64,000 nucleotides of DNA, taken from OCS116 sp051531935. GTDB taxonomy: Bacteria > Pseudomonadota > Alphaproteobacteria > Rhizobiales > OSC116. Numbering within the stretch: the first letter of the stretch is position 1; the number at the start of each line of letters is the position of its first letter. Under the pieces are notes generated by a model. The model made no database searches. It was not told where the DNA came from and saw nothing but the letters and a program-made list of their open reading frames with translations. The stretch is taken from NCBI GenBank assembly GCA_051531935.1, contig JAOPTR010000016.1:310001-374000 (forward strand), in the 5' to 3' direction. This document shows positions 35,336 through 44,197 of the stretch, one piece after another. The translations under genes were made by a program, and so were the position numbers.

Positions 35336-35650
35336 TTACATTTTAAACATGGTTTCAAGTGGCGCGCTAACAGGCTCATTATCTGGATGTGTATCCATGA
35401 TATCAGCCATATGAGCCCACCATTTCTTCATCAATTCTGTTTGGGGCAACGCATCTAGCCCATGGTCTTTGCGTCGCTTCATGTGTGCAAAAAGAATGTT
35501 TGTTTGGTTATCTAGGTGAATGCTATATTCGACCACGCCTGCATTCTTTAGCATTGCGCTTAATTCAGGCCAAATCTCATCGTGACGATGCTTATATTCA
35601 TCACGCATTCCATCATTCAATTGCATTTTAAAAGCAAAAATCTCGGTCAT
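35336..35650 (-). CDS. rhaU: L-rhamnose mutarotase RhaU/RhaM
   Basis: A 104-residue small ferredoxin-like-fold protein of the rhamnose mutarotase family, interconverting alpha and beta anomers of L-rhamnose. Conserved features: FKMQLNDGMRDEYKHRHDEIWPEL near the N-terminus with His22, YSIHLD, and KKWWAHMADIM near the C-terminus. Length is exactly that of the family. It is the last gene of rhaSTPQU, overlapping rhaQ by four bases. In rhizobia rhaK follows here; in this genome rhaK lies with rhaR. Confidence 0.95.
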   Translation of the reverse strand: MTEIFAFKMQLNDGMRDEYKHRHDEIWPELSAMLKNAGVVEYSIHLDNQTNILFAHMKRRKDHGLDALPQTELMKKWWAHMADIMDTHPDNEPVSAPLETMFKM

Positions 35651-36678
35651 TTATTTAGCCTTGCACGTGCCATTGTTAATAATGTTGGCAAAGCAATAAC
35701 ACCGATGAGCAATGCACCGATTATAATGGACATAACAATGCCAGGTACATTGAGCAAGCCAAGGCCAAATGTGACCAAGCCCATTATAAATGCGGCAATC
35801 ACCACCCCTTGAATGCTACCTGAACCACCCAGAATATTAACCCCGCCCAACACCACCATAGTGATGACCTCTAGCTCCCAACCACGGGCGATAGATGGGC
35901 GTGTTGAACCTAAACGTGAGGTAAGCAATACCGCTGCCACGCCTGCCATTATGCCAGTGAGGCAGAATAAAAGGAACTTAATCTTACCCACCCGCACACC
36001 TGAAAATCGTGCCGCAATGGGGTTATTGCCAATCGCGAACACATAGCGACCAAAATTGGTTCTGTGCAGCAATATGTAATAACCAACAGCAAGGCTTAAA
36101 AATAATACAAATTCAAATGAAATTACCCAATATACATAACCTTGACCAAAATAGGCAAAGCTAGCAGGATATCCTTTGTAAACTTGATCACCCAAAATAA
36201 TAAAACTAATGCCCCTAAACAGGCTCATTGTGCCAATGGTCACAACAATGGATGGCAAGCCCAGCCCCGTAACCAAGGCTCCATTAAATGCACCGCAAAT
36301 AAGGCCTGTCAGCATACCAACGGCCACCAATGTTGGCGTATCAGCACCAAATTGCAACGCAACGCCCATCATTGTCGAAGAAATGGCAATAATACCAGCT
36401 ACAGAAATGTCAATTTCGCCCGAAATAATAAGTAGTGCCATTGCCAGCGCAATAACGGCTTTTTCGGTGAAATTGAAAGTCGCATCAGACAATGCCCAAG
36501 GTGATAAAAAATAAGGGGATGCAAAACTATTTATCACAAAAATTGCAATGGCAACCACTAGCAATAAACTAGGCCACGAGAATAGCGCGGATTTCAGAGG
36601 AGATACCAACCGATCAGGAATATCTCTGCCAAGATTTTTAGAAACTTTAAGTGAGGGCGTCGGAGGAATTTTAGTCAT
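35647..36678 (-). CDS. rhaQ: rhamnose ABC transporter permease RhaQ
   Basis: A 343-residue permease of the RbsC/AraH (CUT2) family, with about eight or more hydrophobic segments, the family stretch GEIDISVAGIIAISS and GGVNILGGSGSIQGVVIA. Overlaps rhaP and rhaU by four bases each, so the unit is translationally coupled. RhaP versus RhaQ is assigned from the rhizobial order S-T-P-Q-U. Confidence 0.9.
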   Translation of the reverse strand: MTKIPPTPSLKVSKNLGRDIPDRLVSPLKSALFSWPSLLLVVAIAIFVINSFASPYFLSPWALSDATFNFTEKAVIALAMALLIISGEIDISVAGIIAISSTMMGVALQFGADTPTLVAVGMLTGLICGAFNGALVTGLGLPSIVVTIGTMSLFRGISFIILGDQVYKGYPASFAYFGQGYVYWVISFEFVLFLSLAVGYYILLHRTNFGRYVFAIGNNPIAARFSGVRVGKIKFLLFCLTGIMAGVAAVLLTSRLGSTRPSIARGWELEVITMVVLGGVNILGGSGSIQGVVIAAFIMGLVTFGLGLLNVPGIVMSIIIGALLIGVIALPTLLTMARARLNK

Positions 36679-37655
36679 GAGTCGCCCTCACTATTTCTTA
36701 ATATTAGTCGACCTTTACTACGCGTACCACGCGCATTTAGTATAACGGCTAAAATAATCGCCCCACCCGAAATGGCCATCTGCCAGAAAGGGGATATATT
36801 AATGACAGGCAATGCGCTGTTAATAATGCCTAAAAATAGTGCACCCAATATAGTACCTACCACGCTACCAACACCGCCTGCAATTGATATACCACCAATG
36901 ACACAAGCGGCAATAATGGTAAGTTCGTAACCATTAGCAACTTCTACAGAACCAATCACATAACGTGAGACCCAAAGAAAACCACAAAAACCAGACACCA
37001 AGCCAGAAATACAAAAAGATATGAACTTTACTTTGCCCACATCAATACCCGCATATACCGATGCGGTTGGGTTTACCCCAATGGCATATAAGTTACGACC
37101 AGTTGTGGTGCGTGTCATAAACAGAAAAAATACCACTGCAATGACAATCGCAAACCAAGATAACAGTGGCAGGCCCAACCAATCATGCCGCGTTAATTGG
37201 ATAAAATCTTCGCTTAATTCGGCGGCATTGACCCATTGACCACCAGCAAGCAAGAAAATAGTGCCACGGAAAATTGTTAATGTACCAAGCGTCACAACAA
37301 TGGCTGGTATGCCCAATTTCCAAACCAATATGCCGTTAAAGGCACCAAGAGCCAAGCCACTTAGGCTTGCAATTAACATCAACGCAGGAATGGGGAAATC
37401 TGGATAAGCGGCGTTGATAAGGGCTACAATCATGCCCGAAAGCGCTAAATTGGATGCCATAGACAAATCAATAGACCGTGTTAAAATAACTAACATTTGC
37501 CCAAGCGCTAAGATAATAAGCATGCTTGTATTGTTAAAAATATCGACAAGATTGCTAAATTTGGCAAAACCTGGCGCTCTTAATGTAACGCCTAAAACAA
37601 TGACAACAATGCCAAAGGAGAGCCAGAATTCGCGTGATTTAAATAGCTTGCTCAT
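36675..37655 (-). CDS. rhaP: rhamnose ABC transporter permease RhaP
   Basis: A 326-residue CUT2 permease with RSIDLSMASNLALSGMIVA and GGISIAGGVGSVVGTILGA, the paired motifs of RbsC-like channels. It pairs with RhaQ to form the membrane channel for RhaS-bound rhamnose. ATGA overlaps with both rhaT and rhaQ. Confidence 0.9.
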   Translation of the reverse strand: MSKLFKSREFWLSFGIVVIVLGVTLRAPGFAKFSNLVDIFNNTSMLIILALGQMLVILTRSIDLSMASNLALSGMIVALINAAYPDFPIPALMLIASLSGLALGAFNGILVWKLGIPAIVVTLGTLTIFRGTIFLLAGGQWVNAAELSEDFIQLTRHDWLGLPLLSWFAIVIAVVFFLFMTRTTTGRNLYAIGVNPTASVYAGIDVGKVKFISFCISGLVSGFCGFLWVSRYVIGSVEVANGYELTIIAACVIGGISIAGGVGSVVGTILGALFLGIINSALPVINISPFWQMAISGGAIILAVILNARGTRSKGRLILRNSEGDS

Positions 37656-39175
37656 GCGGAAGCTCCATTATTTTCTAATTCATCAATACCTGCTGCAATC
37701 ATCAGCATATCCTGCGGGCCAAGGTCATCATTGTTATCTTTAACAGCGATAATTTTACCTTCTTTCATCACGACAATACGATCACTCATACCCATAATTT
37801 CGGGTAATTCTGATGACACCATGATAACTGAAAGCCCTTGAGACACGAGCTCGGCCATAAATTCATGTACAGCGGCTTTACTGCCAATATCAATACCCTT
37901 GGTTGGTTCGTCTAAAATAATGACCTTCGGATGAGTAGCCAACCATTTGGCGATGACAATTTTTTGCTGATTGCCACCTGACAAGGTTCCCGCCAATTGG
38001 CTTAATGATGAAGCGCGCAAATCTAACCGCGATGTAAATTCTCGCGCTAAGTTAAATTCTTCAGCGGCTTGTAAAAAACCATTTTTTGAAACTTTGCGCA
38101 TGGATGGTAATGATACATTTTGGAAAATTGGCATATCAACCACGACGCCTTGCGTGCCGCGCTCCTCTGGCACATATACAATGCCTGCCGAAATTGCATC
38201 GGCAGGCGAGCGGGGTTGAATGGCCTCCCCTTCGATATGAATAGTGCCAGATGCAGGTTTGGTAATGCCAAACAAAGCTTGCATCACTTCGCTTCGCCCT
38301 GCCCCAACAAGGCCGTAAAAGCCCAAAATCTCACCACTTTTTAATTCGAAATTAATGTCGTCAAACTCAGTTGGATGACTTAGGCCTGTAACTTTTAAAA
38401 TAGTCTGCCCTGCACTGCTTACACGCTTGGGGAAAATCTGATCCACCGCACGACCAACCATCATTTGTATAATTTCGCTCTGACTACTTTCTTTTAGCAG
38501 ACCAGCACCAACCATTTGCCCATCGCGATATACGGTGTATCTATCTGCAATTCGGTAAATCTCATCGAACTTATGCGATATAAATAATATCGCCTTACCT
38601 TGGCTTTTTAAATGTTCAATCAGAGTGAATAGGTCTTCGATTTCTTTATGTGAAAGCGCCGCTGTTGGCTCATCCATAATTACGATTTGTGCATCTATAG
38701 ACATGGCACGAGCCACGGCAACCAAATGTTTGTTGGCTATGCCTAGTTCTTTTAGGCTTTCATTTTCATCAATATGTTCTGCGCCCATTTCATCTAGAAT
38801 TTTGCGCGCTTGTTTGCGCATTTCAGGCCAATCAATGGTTTTGAATTTGGTTTTTGGCGCATGGCCAAGATATATATTTTCGGCAACGCTCAATTCATCA
38901 AATAAAACAGTTTCTTGATGAATGGCGGTAATGCCATTGGCAAACGCATCATGTGCGCTTTTCAATGAGATAACTTTACCTTGAATTGAAATTTCACCCG
39001 AATCGGGTGTGTAAATACCTGTGAGGGTTTTAACGAGGGTCGATTTACCAGCGCCATTTTCACCAATTAAGGCCGTAACTTGGCCTGCGTAAAGCTCTAA
39101 GCTCACGCCATCTAGCGCTTTAACTCCTGGAAAGGACTTACTTATATTTTTTAATGTGAGGATGGGTTGTTGCAT
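37652..39175 (-). CDS. rhaT: rhamnose ABC transporter ATP-binding protein RhaT
   Basis: A 507-residue double-domain sugar ABC ATPase. Domain 1 has Walker A GENGAGKSTLV and IVIMDEPTAALSHKE. Domain 2 starts near 260 with the degenerate GLVGAGRSEVMQ and has LSGGNQQKIVIAKWL and ILDEPTKGIDIG. This RbsA/AraG layout fits CUT2 importers. In rhizobial nomenclature RhaT is this ATPase, not the E. coli proton symporter. It overlaps rhaP by four bases and lies 66 bp behind rhaS with a terminator between. Confidence 0.92.
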   Translation of the reverse strand: MQQPILTLKNISKSFPGVKALDGVSLELYAGQVTALIGENGAGKSTLVKTLTGIYTPDSGEISIQGKVISLKSAHDAFANGITAIHQETVLFDELSVAENIYLGHAPKTKFKTIDWPEMRKQARKILDEMGAEHIDENESLKELGIANKHLVAVARAMSIDAQIVIMDEPTAALSHKEIEDLFTLIEHLKSQGKAILFISHKFDEIYRIADRYTVYRDGQMVGAGLLKESSQSEIIQMMVGRAVDQIFPKRVSSAGQTILKVTGLSHPTEFDDINFELKSGEILGFYGLVGAGRSEVMQALFGITKPASGTIHIEGEAIQPRSPADAISAGIVYVPEERGTQGVVVDMPIFQNVSLPSMRKVSKNGFLQAAEEFNLAREFTSRLDLRASSLSQLAGTLSGGNQQKIVIAKWLATHPKVIILDEPTKGIDIGSKAAVHEFMAELVSQGLSVIMVSSELPEIMGMSDRIVVMKEGKIIAVKDNNDDLGPQDMLMIAAGIDELENNGASA

Positions 39176-39186
39176 AATATTGCTTT

Positions 39187-39227
39187 ATAAAAACAGCCCT
39201 GCCAAAGCGTTATGAATTGGCAGGGCT
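39187..39227 (-). terminator. intrinsic terminator/attenuator between rhaS and rhaT
   Basis: On the minus strand, 39227-39217 pairs perfectly with 39205-39195 (11 bp), followed by GTTTTTAT. As in the urt and CUT1 operons it lies directly after the binding-protein gene. Confidence 0.8.
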
Positions 39228-39241
39228 ATCATCAGATAACT

Positions 39242-40234
39242 CTAGTAAATTTTAGAGAATTCTTCAATGTTTGAAGCATCGAATGTGAACGGTGCTGCCA
39301 TTGCTGCACTGTTTGTATCATCCAAAGTAATTTCACCAACACTACCAATTGAAAGCGTTGCACCAGGCTTAGCTTCTGTACCATTAGCTAATGCGTGTGA
39401 AATATACACTGCAGAATAACCAAGGTCGATTGGGTTCCAAAGCGCAACAGCTTTAGATGAACCATTGTCGATAAATTGTTTAAACTCAGATGGCAAAGCC
39501 AAACCAGTTACGTTAATTTTACCGATAAGACCCATATCTGTAACCACTTGAGCGGCAGCAACAACACCAACTGTTGTCGGAGCGATAATGGCTTTTAGGT
39601 TCGGATGGCTAGCGATTAAGCCTTTTGCTTCGTCAGTAGATTTAACACTGTCATCATCGCCATAAACAGTGGCCACTAATTTAATATTAGGGAACATTGT
39701 TGGTAATGCAGCTTTACCGGCATCAATCCAAGAATTTTGGTTTGCTGCTGTTGAAGACGCGCTCAAAATAGCCACTTCACCACCATCTGGCAGATAATCA
39801 GCAGCTAGTTTAAAGATTGTTGAGCCGATTAGATCTGTATCAGATGGGTTAAGATGCATTTGGCGGCCTTCAGCAGCCACACCAGAATCCCATGAAATTA
39901 CCGAGATGCCACGGCTCATAGCTTTTTTAAGCACAGGCACAAGAGCGTCAGGGTCGTTAGCCGAAATAGCAATGGCATTCACTTGTTGAGCAATAAGCGC
40001 ATTGATAATTTCAATTTGTCCTTCGGCAGTTGCTGAAGTTGGGCCAGTGTAAATAATCTCTACATCACCAAGTTCAACAGCAGCTTTTTCGGCACCTTTT
40101 GCAGCGGCATCAAAAAAGCCGTTACCAAGTGCTTTAACCACTAGTGCAATTTTCGTTTGTGCAAAAGCTGGCGAAGCGCCTAACACGAGTGCAGAAAGCG
40201 CAGTCGCAGCAGCTAATTTCTTTAAAATATTCAT
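39242..40234 (-). CDS. rhaS: rhamnose ABC transporter substrate-binding protein RhaS
   Basis: A 330-residue RbsB-family periplasmic binding protein. Sec signal peptide at 1-25 (ending ASPAFAQT); the mature part has KIALVVKALGNGFFDAAAKGAE, AIAISANDPDALVPVLKKA and VISWDSGV. It captures L-rhamnose for RhaTPQ. First gene of the operon, with the candidate RhaR operator 140-190 bp upstream. RhaS here is the rhizobial name, unrelated to the AraC-type RhaS of E. coli. Confidence 0.92.
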   Translation of the reverse strand: MNILKKLAAATALSALVLGASPAFAQTKIALVVKALGNGFFDAAAKGAEKAAVELGDVEIIYTGPTSATAEGQIEIINALIAQQVNAIAISANDPDALVPVLKKAMSRGISVISWDSGVAAEGRQMHLNPSDTDLIGSTIFKLAADYLPDGGEVAILSASSTAANQNSWIDAGKAALPTMFPNIKLVATVYGDDDSVKSTDEAKGLIASHPNLKAIIAPTTVGVVAAAQVVTDMGLIGKINVTGLALPSEFKQFIDNGSSKAVALWNPIDLGYSAVYISHALANGTEAKPGATLSIGSVGEITLDDTNSAAMAAPFTFDASNIEEFSKIY

Positions 40235-40374
40235 TAATTCCCTCCCTGGAATGAAAACAGGCTCGTTTTAATTACACTCCCCCGTGTGATTGCTCACACT
40301 GTATAATTTAAACCTGCAACTTTAGGACTGACAAAGCAGCGCCTTCCGCTAGCTTTCCATCAAATTCATTCAGA

Positions 40375-40427
40375 GTCAATCTAAAAACAATCATTTTTGA
40401 TCAAATACCCTCAAAAGCAATCAAAAC
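40375..40427. promoter_or_regulatory. candidate RhaR operator region C (rhaSTPQU)
   Basis: GTCAATCTAAAAACAATCAT (40375-40394) matches GTCAATCAAAAACAATCAT at 31107-31125 apart from one inserted base. TTTTTGATCAAA and a further GCAATCAAAACAC follow. It lies 140-190 bp upstream of rhaS, with udh downstream on the other side. Confidence 0.6.
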
Positions 40428-40461
40428 ACAAAGTTTAGGGGGATGTATGGAGAAAAGATAA

Positions 40462-41271
40462 TTATTCCGTTGGTGCGTCCTCGCCGTCATAATCGAAATG
40501 CCCGCCAGCCGCAAAAGCGCCACCTTGTTTTCGCTCCGCAATTTCTGTTGCTTCCTTTTGCAAACTCTCATCAGCCGCAAAAGGATCGCTTGAATCTTTG
40601 GGTTGCCAACCTAAATCATCTGCTAAATGATTATCCCAAAACACGCCCTTATTATTTGAAACGCCATATATTGTTTTGAAACCCAGAATTTCAATTTCAA
40701 AGATACGCTTTACCAAGCTTTCTAAATCATCATAGCTCATCCATGTTGCAAGCATGCGCTTATCAACGGGTTCGGGGAAACAAGAACCAAAGCGAACACA
40801 TGCGGTCTCGATGCCATATTTGTCGAAATAATATCTAGCCAACACCTCACCATAAGCCTTGGAAACACCATAAAAACTGTCTGGCCTATAGGGCATTTCA
40901 GCGTCAACGGTTGTTGAGCGGTCGTAATTTCCAGTTGCGCGGTTGGAGGAGGCAAATAATATACGTTTTACACCAGCTTTGCGTGCGGCTTCATATATGT
41001 TGTAAGTACCCATTATATTGGCCTGCAATATTGGCTCATACTTATATTCATTTGCAATTCCACCAAGATGAATGATGTAGTCGCAGCCGTTTACTAAACC
41101 TTCGACCGCTTTCATATCAGCCAAATCGCATTGCACAATTTCTTCGCCATTTTGGGCAGAGCTGATGGGTTCGAGGTCTGACAGGCGAAGCTTTTCTTGC
41201 CAATTTTTCAGCCGTTCGCGCAACACACTACCTAAACCACCTGCTGCGCCCGTTATTAATAATCGTGCCAT
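40462..41271 (-). CDS. udh: uronate dehydrogenase
   Basis: A 269-residue extended SDR closely resembling Agrobacterium Udh, which oxidises D-galacturonate or D-glucuronate to the aldaro-1,5-lactone with NAD. TGAAGGLGS (7-15) binds NAD; CDLADMKAVEGLVNGCDYI and IHLGGIANE match Udh; catalytic Tyr134 and Lys138 are in FYGVSKAYGE; RFGSCFPEP and LATWMSYDDL are Udh-specific blocks. No signal peptide. It is transcribed away from the GntR-KdgD-Gci-lactonase operon, sharing a 103-bp control region. Confidence 0.92.
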   Translation of the reverse strand: MARLLITGAAGGLGSVLRERLKNWQEKLRLSDLEPISSAQNGEEIVQCDLADMKAVEGLVNGCDYIIHLGGIANEYKYEPILQANIMGTYNIYEAARKAGVKRILFASSNRATGNYDRSTTVDAEMPYRPDSFYGVSKAYGEVLARYYFDKYGIETACVRFGSCFPEPVDKRMLATWMSYDDLESLVKRIFEIEILGFKTIYGVSNNKGVFWDNHLADDLGWQPKDSSDPFAADESLQKEATEIAERKQGGAFAAGGHFDYDGEDAPTE

Positions 41272-41336
41272 ATTTTTCGTCCCAATTTGTTTTCAACAAC
41301 CTAAACTGAAAAATTCATACTATCAATTAGTTTATT

Positions 41337-41372
41337 TTCGACATTATAAAAATTAGTGCTATGGTCATCATA
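41337..41372 (+). promoter_or_regulatory. promoter and overlapping inverted repeat of the uronate GntR gene
   Basis: A -35 TTCGAC (41337-41342), 17-bp spacer and -10 TATGGT (41360-41365) place the transcription start at about 41372-41375, at or next to the ATG at 41375. No Shine-Dalgarno is present, so the transcript may be leaderless. TATG-GTCAT-CATA (41360-41372) is an inverted repeat over the -10, a likely autoregulatory operator; it includes TCATCAT, which recurs before kdgD. Confidence 0.45.
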
Positions 41373-41374
41373 TT

Positions 41375-42070
41375 ATGAATTTAACACAAAAAACTGCAGC
41401 CGCTTTACGGCTTAAAATCGAACAAAAAATATTGAAGCCTGGCGATAAATTGCCAACGGAGCAAAAGCTTGTTGACCAATATGGCGTGAGCCGCACTGTT
41501 ATACGAGAAGCTGTTTCCAACCTCAAAGCAGATGGGTTACTTGCCTCTAAGCAAGGCTCCGGCGTGTTTGTTTTAGAACCGCCCGCCCATACAATTGCGT
41601 TACTTAGCGAAAACCCAAAAACAATTTCAGAAGTGATTGAAGCTTTAGAGTTACGTTCTGCTGTTGAAGCCGGCGCTGCCGAACTTGCTGCAACACGCGC
41701 CTCGCCTGCACAAGAGGCGAACATCCACACCGCATTTATAGCTTTTAAAAATAAAGTTTTAGCTGGCGAAAATTCAGAGAAACAAGATTTTGCTTTTCAT
41801 GTTGCTATTGCCGAGGCGGCCAACAATGATAAATTTGTTACCTTTTTAACGTTAATTGGGCGTAATGCCATCCCACGTTCGCAATTGCGCATAGAAGCAA
41901 ATTTGCCATTAGATACAGAAATTGAACAACAAATCTTAAATGAACATGAAACAATATTAAACGCCATTCACATCCAAGATAGCTCCGCTGCACGACTTGC
42001 CATGCAATTACATCTCAATAATGGCATTCGTCGATACCGTGCATTATCCCGCATTATTCAAGATAAATAG
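41375..42070 (+). CDS. GntR family regulator, FCD type, of uronate catabolism
   Basis: A 231-residue FadR-type GntR protein: winged helix at about 1-70 (GDKLPTEQKLVDQYGVSRTVIREAVSNLKADGLL, then KQGSGVFV) and helical FCD domain (ELRSAVEAGAAELAATRAS onward, with metal-site-like His in AFHVAIAEAANN). Divergent from udh and first in line before kdgD, so it probably represses the pathway and releases on an aldarate or keto-deoxy acid. The start has no ribosome site and may be leaderless. Confidence 0.87.
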   Translation: MNLTQKTAAALRLKIEQKILKPGDKLPTEQKLVDQYGVSRTVIREAVSNLKADGLLASKQGSGVFVLEPPAHTIALLSENPKTISEVIEALELRSAVEAGAAELAATRASPAQEANIHTAFIAFKNKVLAGENSEKQDFAFHVAIAEAANNDKFVTFLTLIGRNAIPRSQLRIEANLPLDTEIEQQILNEHETILNAIHIQDSSAARLAMQLHLNNGIRRYRALSRIIQDK

Positions 42071-42076
42071 AATAAT

Positions 42077-42120
42077 TCATCATACAAATATTGACAATTC
42101 ATCATTTAAATTTATGATGA
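42077..42120. promoter_or_regulatory. TCATCAT repeats before kdgD, candidate GntR operator
   Basis: TCATCAT at 42077-42083 and 42099-42105 (22 bp apart) and the inverted ATGATGA at 42114-42120. A TTGACA (42091-42096) lies between. The same heptamer occurs in the GntR promoter at 41365-41371. Suggests one regulator controls both places. Confidence 0.4.
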
Positions 42121-42149
42121 GCCAACTTAAAATCTTTGAAAGCGCTAAA

Positions 42150-43052
42150 ATGCATCCACACGAATTAAGAGTCACCATTGCATCTGGCTTATTGTCGTTT
42201 CCCGTCACACATTTTGATGACGATTTAGAATTTAACAAACCCGCCTATCAAGAGCATATCTCTTGGCTATCTCAATATGATGCTGCCGCATTATTTGCTG
42301 CAGGCGGCACTGGTGAGTTATTCTCATTAACACCAGAAGAAATTATTACGGTTGTAAAAGCTGCTAAAGATTCGGCAGGTGATACTCCCATTATTGCAGG
42401 TTGCGGATATGGCACAAAAATGGCCATCGAAATTGCCCAAAAATCAGAGCAAGCAGGCGCTGATGGCATTTTACTTCTACCCAATTATTTAATTGCTGGT
42501 GCGCAGGAAGGCATGTATCAACATATTAAAGCCGTGTGCGATAGCGTTGATTTTGGAGTGATTATATACAACCGCGCCAATACCATTGTAAGTGCTGATA
42601 CCGTTTTACGCCTTGCTGACAATTGCCCAAATTTAATTGGCTTTAAAGACGGCACGGGTGACATTAACTTAGTGCGCGAGATTATTGTCAAATGCGGTAA
42701 GCGTTTATCTTATGTCGGCGGCATGCCAACTCACGAAATGTTTGCTGAAGCTTATGATGCTATGGGTGTGAGCACTTATTCATCCGCTGTATTTAATTTT
42801 GTGCCAGAAATGGCGTTAGAATTTTACACCGCCATGCGCGCGCGCGACAAAGCCACGATGGACGGTCTGCTTAAAGATTTCTTTTATCCATTTATGGAAT
42901 TGCGCGACAAAACACCTGGTTATGCTGTTTCGGCAATTAAAGCAGGGGTGAATATAATTGGTAAAAATGCAGGTAAATTACGCCCGCCACTTACCGATTT
43001 AACGGCCCAAGAAGTAGAAACCTTAGCTGCAATAATGAAAGGCTATCATTAA
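42150..43052 (+). CDS. kdgD: 5-dehydro-4-deoxyglucarate dehydratase KdgD
   Basis: A 300-residue DHDPS/NAL-superfamily lyase. It converts 5-keto-4-deoxy-glucarate to 2-oxoglutarate semialdehyde with loss of water and CO2. Features: ELRVTIASGLLSFPVTHFD at the N-terminus, AAGGTGELFSLT, Tyr140 in VIIYNRAN, and the Schiff-base Lys166 in NLIGFKDGTGD. ATG 42150 (MHPHEL) matches the family start; the open frame goes back to 41997, overlapping the regulator gene, and is disregarded. It is coupled to the next gene by a TAATG overlap. Confidence 0.92.
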   Translation: MHPHELRVTIASGLLSFPVTHFDDDLEFNKPAYQEHISWLSQYDAAALFAAGGTGELFSLTPEEIITVVKAAKDSAGDTPIIAGCGYGTKMAIEIAQKSEQAGADGILLLPNYLIAGAQEGMYQHIKAVCDSVDFGVIIYNRANTIVSADTVLRLADNCPNLIGFKDGTGDINLVREIIVKCGKRLSYVGGMPTHEMFAEAYDAMGVSTYSSAVFNFVPEMALEFYTAMRARDKATMDGLLKDFFYPFMELRDKTPGYAVSAIKAGVNIIGKNAGKLRPPLTDLTAQEVETLAAIMKGYH

Positions 43053-44182
43053 TGAAAATAATTGAAATTAACGCCCATTTATTATACCACGAACTTGAAA
43101 CGCCATTTCAAATGTCATTTTCGACCTTCGCAGCGCGATACCATTGCCTTGTAGAAATTGTATGTGACGATGGCACAATTGGTTGGGGCGAATGTTTAGG
43201 CCCTGCCGATATTAACGCAGCAGCCATTAACAGCATGGCCAAGCTGATTATTGGCCGCAACCCATTGGATATCGAACCAATTTGGTTAGAGACCTACAAT
43301 CAATATCGTGACCAAGGCCAACGAGGTGTTGTGCATACTGCATTAAGCGGCATAGACATTGCCTTGTGGGACATTGCAGGCAAACACTATAACGCACCAA
43401 TTTATGCGTTAATGGGAGGGGCATACCGCACTGAAATTCCCGCATATGCAACGGGTGGTTTTAAACCGGTTGGGCAAGACCACGCAACAGCATGCGTTAA
43501 GGAAATGAAAGCTTGTGTAGATGCGGGCTTTAAAGCTGTTAAAATTAAAATCGGGTTTGGTGTGAAGCAAGATGTTGCGACTATTAAAGCCGTACGCGAT
43601 GCGATAGGTGGCGAAATTGCTTTGATGATTGACGCCAACCACGGATATGATGTGATTGATGCACTTGCTGTCGCTCGAAAAGTGGAAGATTTAAATATTG
43701 AATGGTTTGAAGAACCTGTAATTCCAGAAGCATTGGCTTCTTATCGTCAACTACGCGAAAAACAATCTATACCCATTGCAGCAGGCGAAACTTGGCACGG
43801 TCGATATGCCAATGACGAAGCTATGAAACAGGGTTGCGTTGATATTTTACAACCAGATGTATGTGGCGTTGGTGGGCTAAGTGAAGCGCGCAAACTCATT
43901 ACATTATGCGAAACTCATCATGTCCGGTTGGTGCCGCATGTTTGGGGCACCGCGGTTGCATTGGCTGCTGGTTTGCATTTTCACGCCATCATTCCACCTT
44001 CACCGCCTTCATTTAATCAACGTTCACCAATGCTTGAATTTGACCGCACACATAACCCCTTTAGACAGGCGATTATTAAGCGGCCAATCGAACATGTGAA
44101 TGGCGTTGTTAGCGTTCCAAATGGTCCAGGCCTAGGTATTGAAATTAATCGCGAAGCACTTTTAGAATTTGCACCCAAATAG
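43052..44182 (+). CDS. gci: D-galactarolactone cycloisomerase (enolase superfamily)
   Basis: A 376-residue mandelate racemase/muconate lactonizing enzyme family protein, very similar in its blocks to Agrobacterium Gci: GWGECLGPADINAA, RDQGQRG, TALSGIDIALWDIAGKHY, and C-terminal FDRTHNPFRQAI. Catalytic KIKIGFG (KxK), metal ligands in MIDANHGY, WFEEPV and AAGETWHGR, and base region PHVWGTAV are present. It opens galactaro-1,4-lactone to 3-deoxy-2-keto-hexarate, feeding KdgD. Start overlaps kdgD stop by one base. Confidence 0.9.
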   Translation: MKIIEINAHLLYHELETPFQMSFSTFAARYHCLVEIVCDDGTIGWGECLGPADINAAAINSMAKLIIGRNPLDIEPIWLETYNQYRDQGQRGVVHTALSGIDIALWDIAGKHYNAPIYALMGGAYRTEIPAYATGGFKPVGQDHATACVKEMKACVDAGFKAVKIKIGFGVKQDVATIKAVRDAIGGEIALMIDANHGYDVIDALAVARKVEDLNIEWFEEPVIPEALASYRQLREKQSIPIAAGETWHGRYANDEAMKQGCVDILQPDVCGVGGLSEARKLITLCETHHVRLVPHVWGTAVALAAGLHFHAIIPPSPPSFNQRSPMLEFDRTHNPFRQAIIKRPIEHVNGVVSVPNGPGLGIEINREALLEFAPK

Positions 44183-44197
44183 TAATAAGGGAACATA

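Noticed and set aside
36142..36514. Open frames on the plus strand opposite rhaQ and neighbours
   Set aside because: They are antisense shadows of well-recognised permease genes with no ribosome sites and biased composition.
41997..42149. Longer KdgD reading frame starting inside the GntR gene
   Set aside because: The 51 extra residues do not resemble the family; MHPHELRVTI at 42150 aligns with the normal KdgD start.
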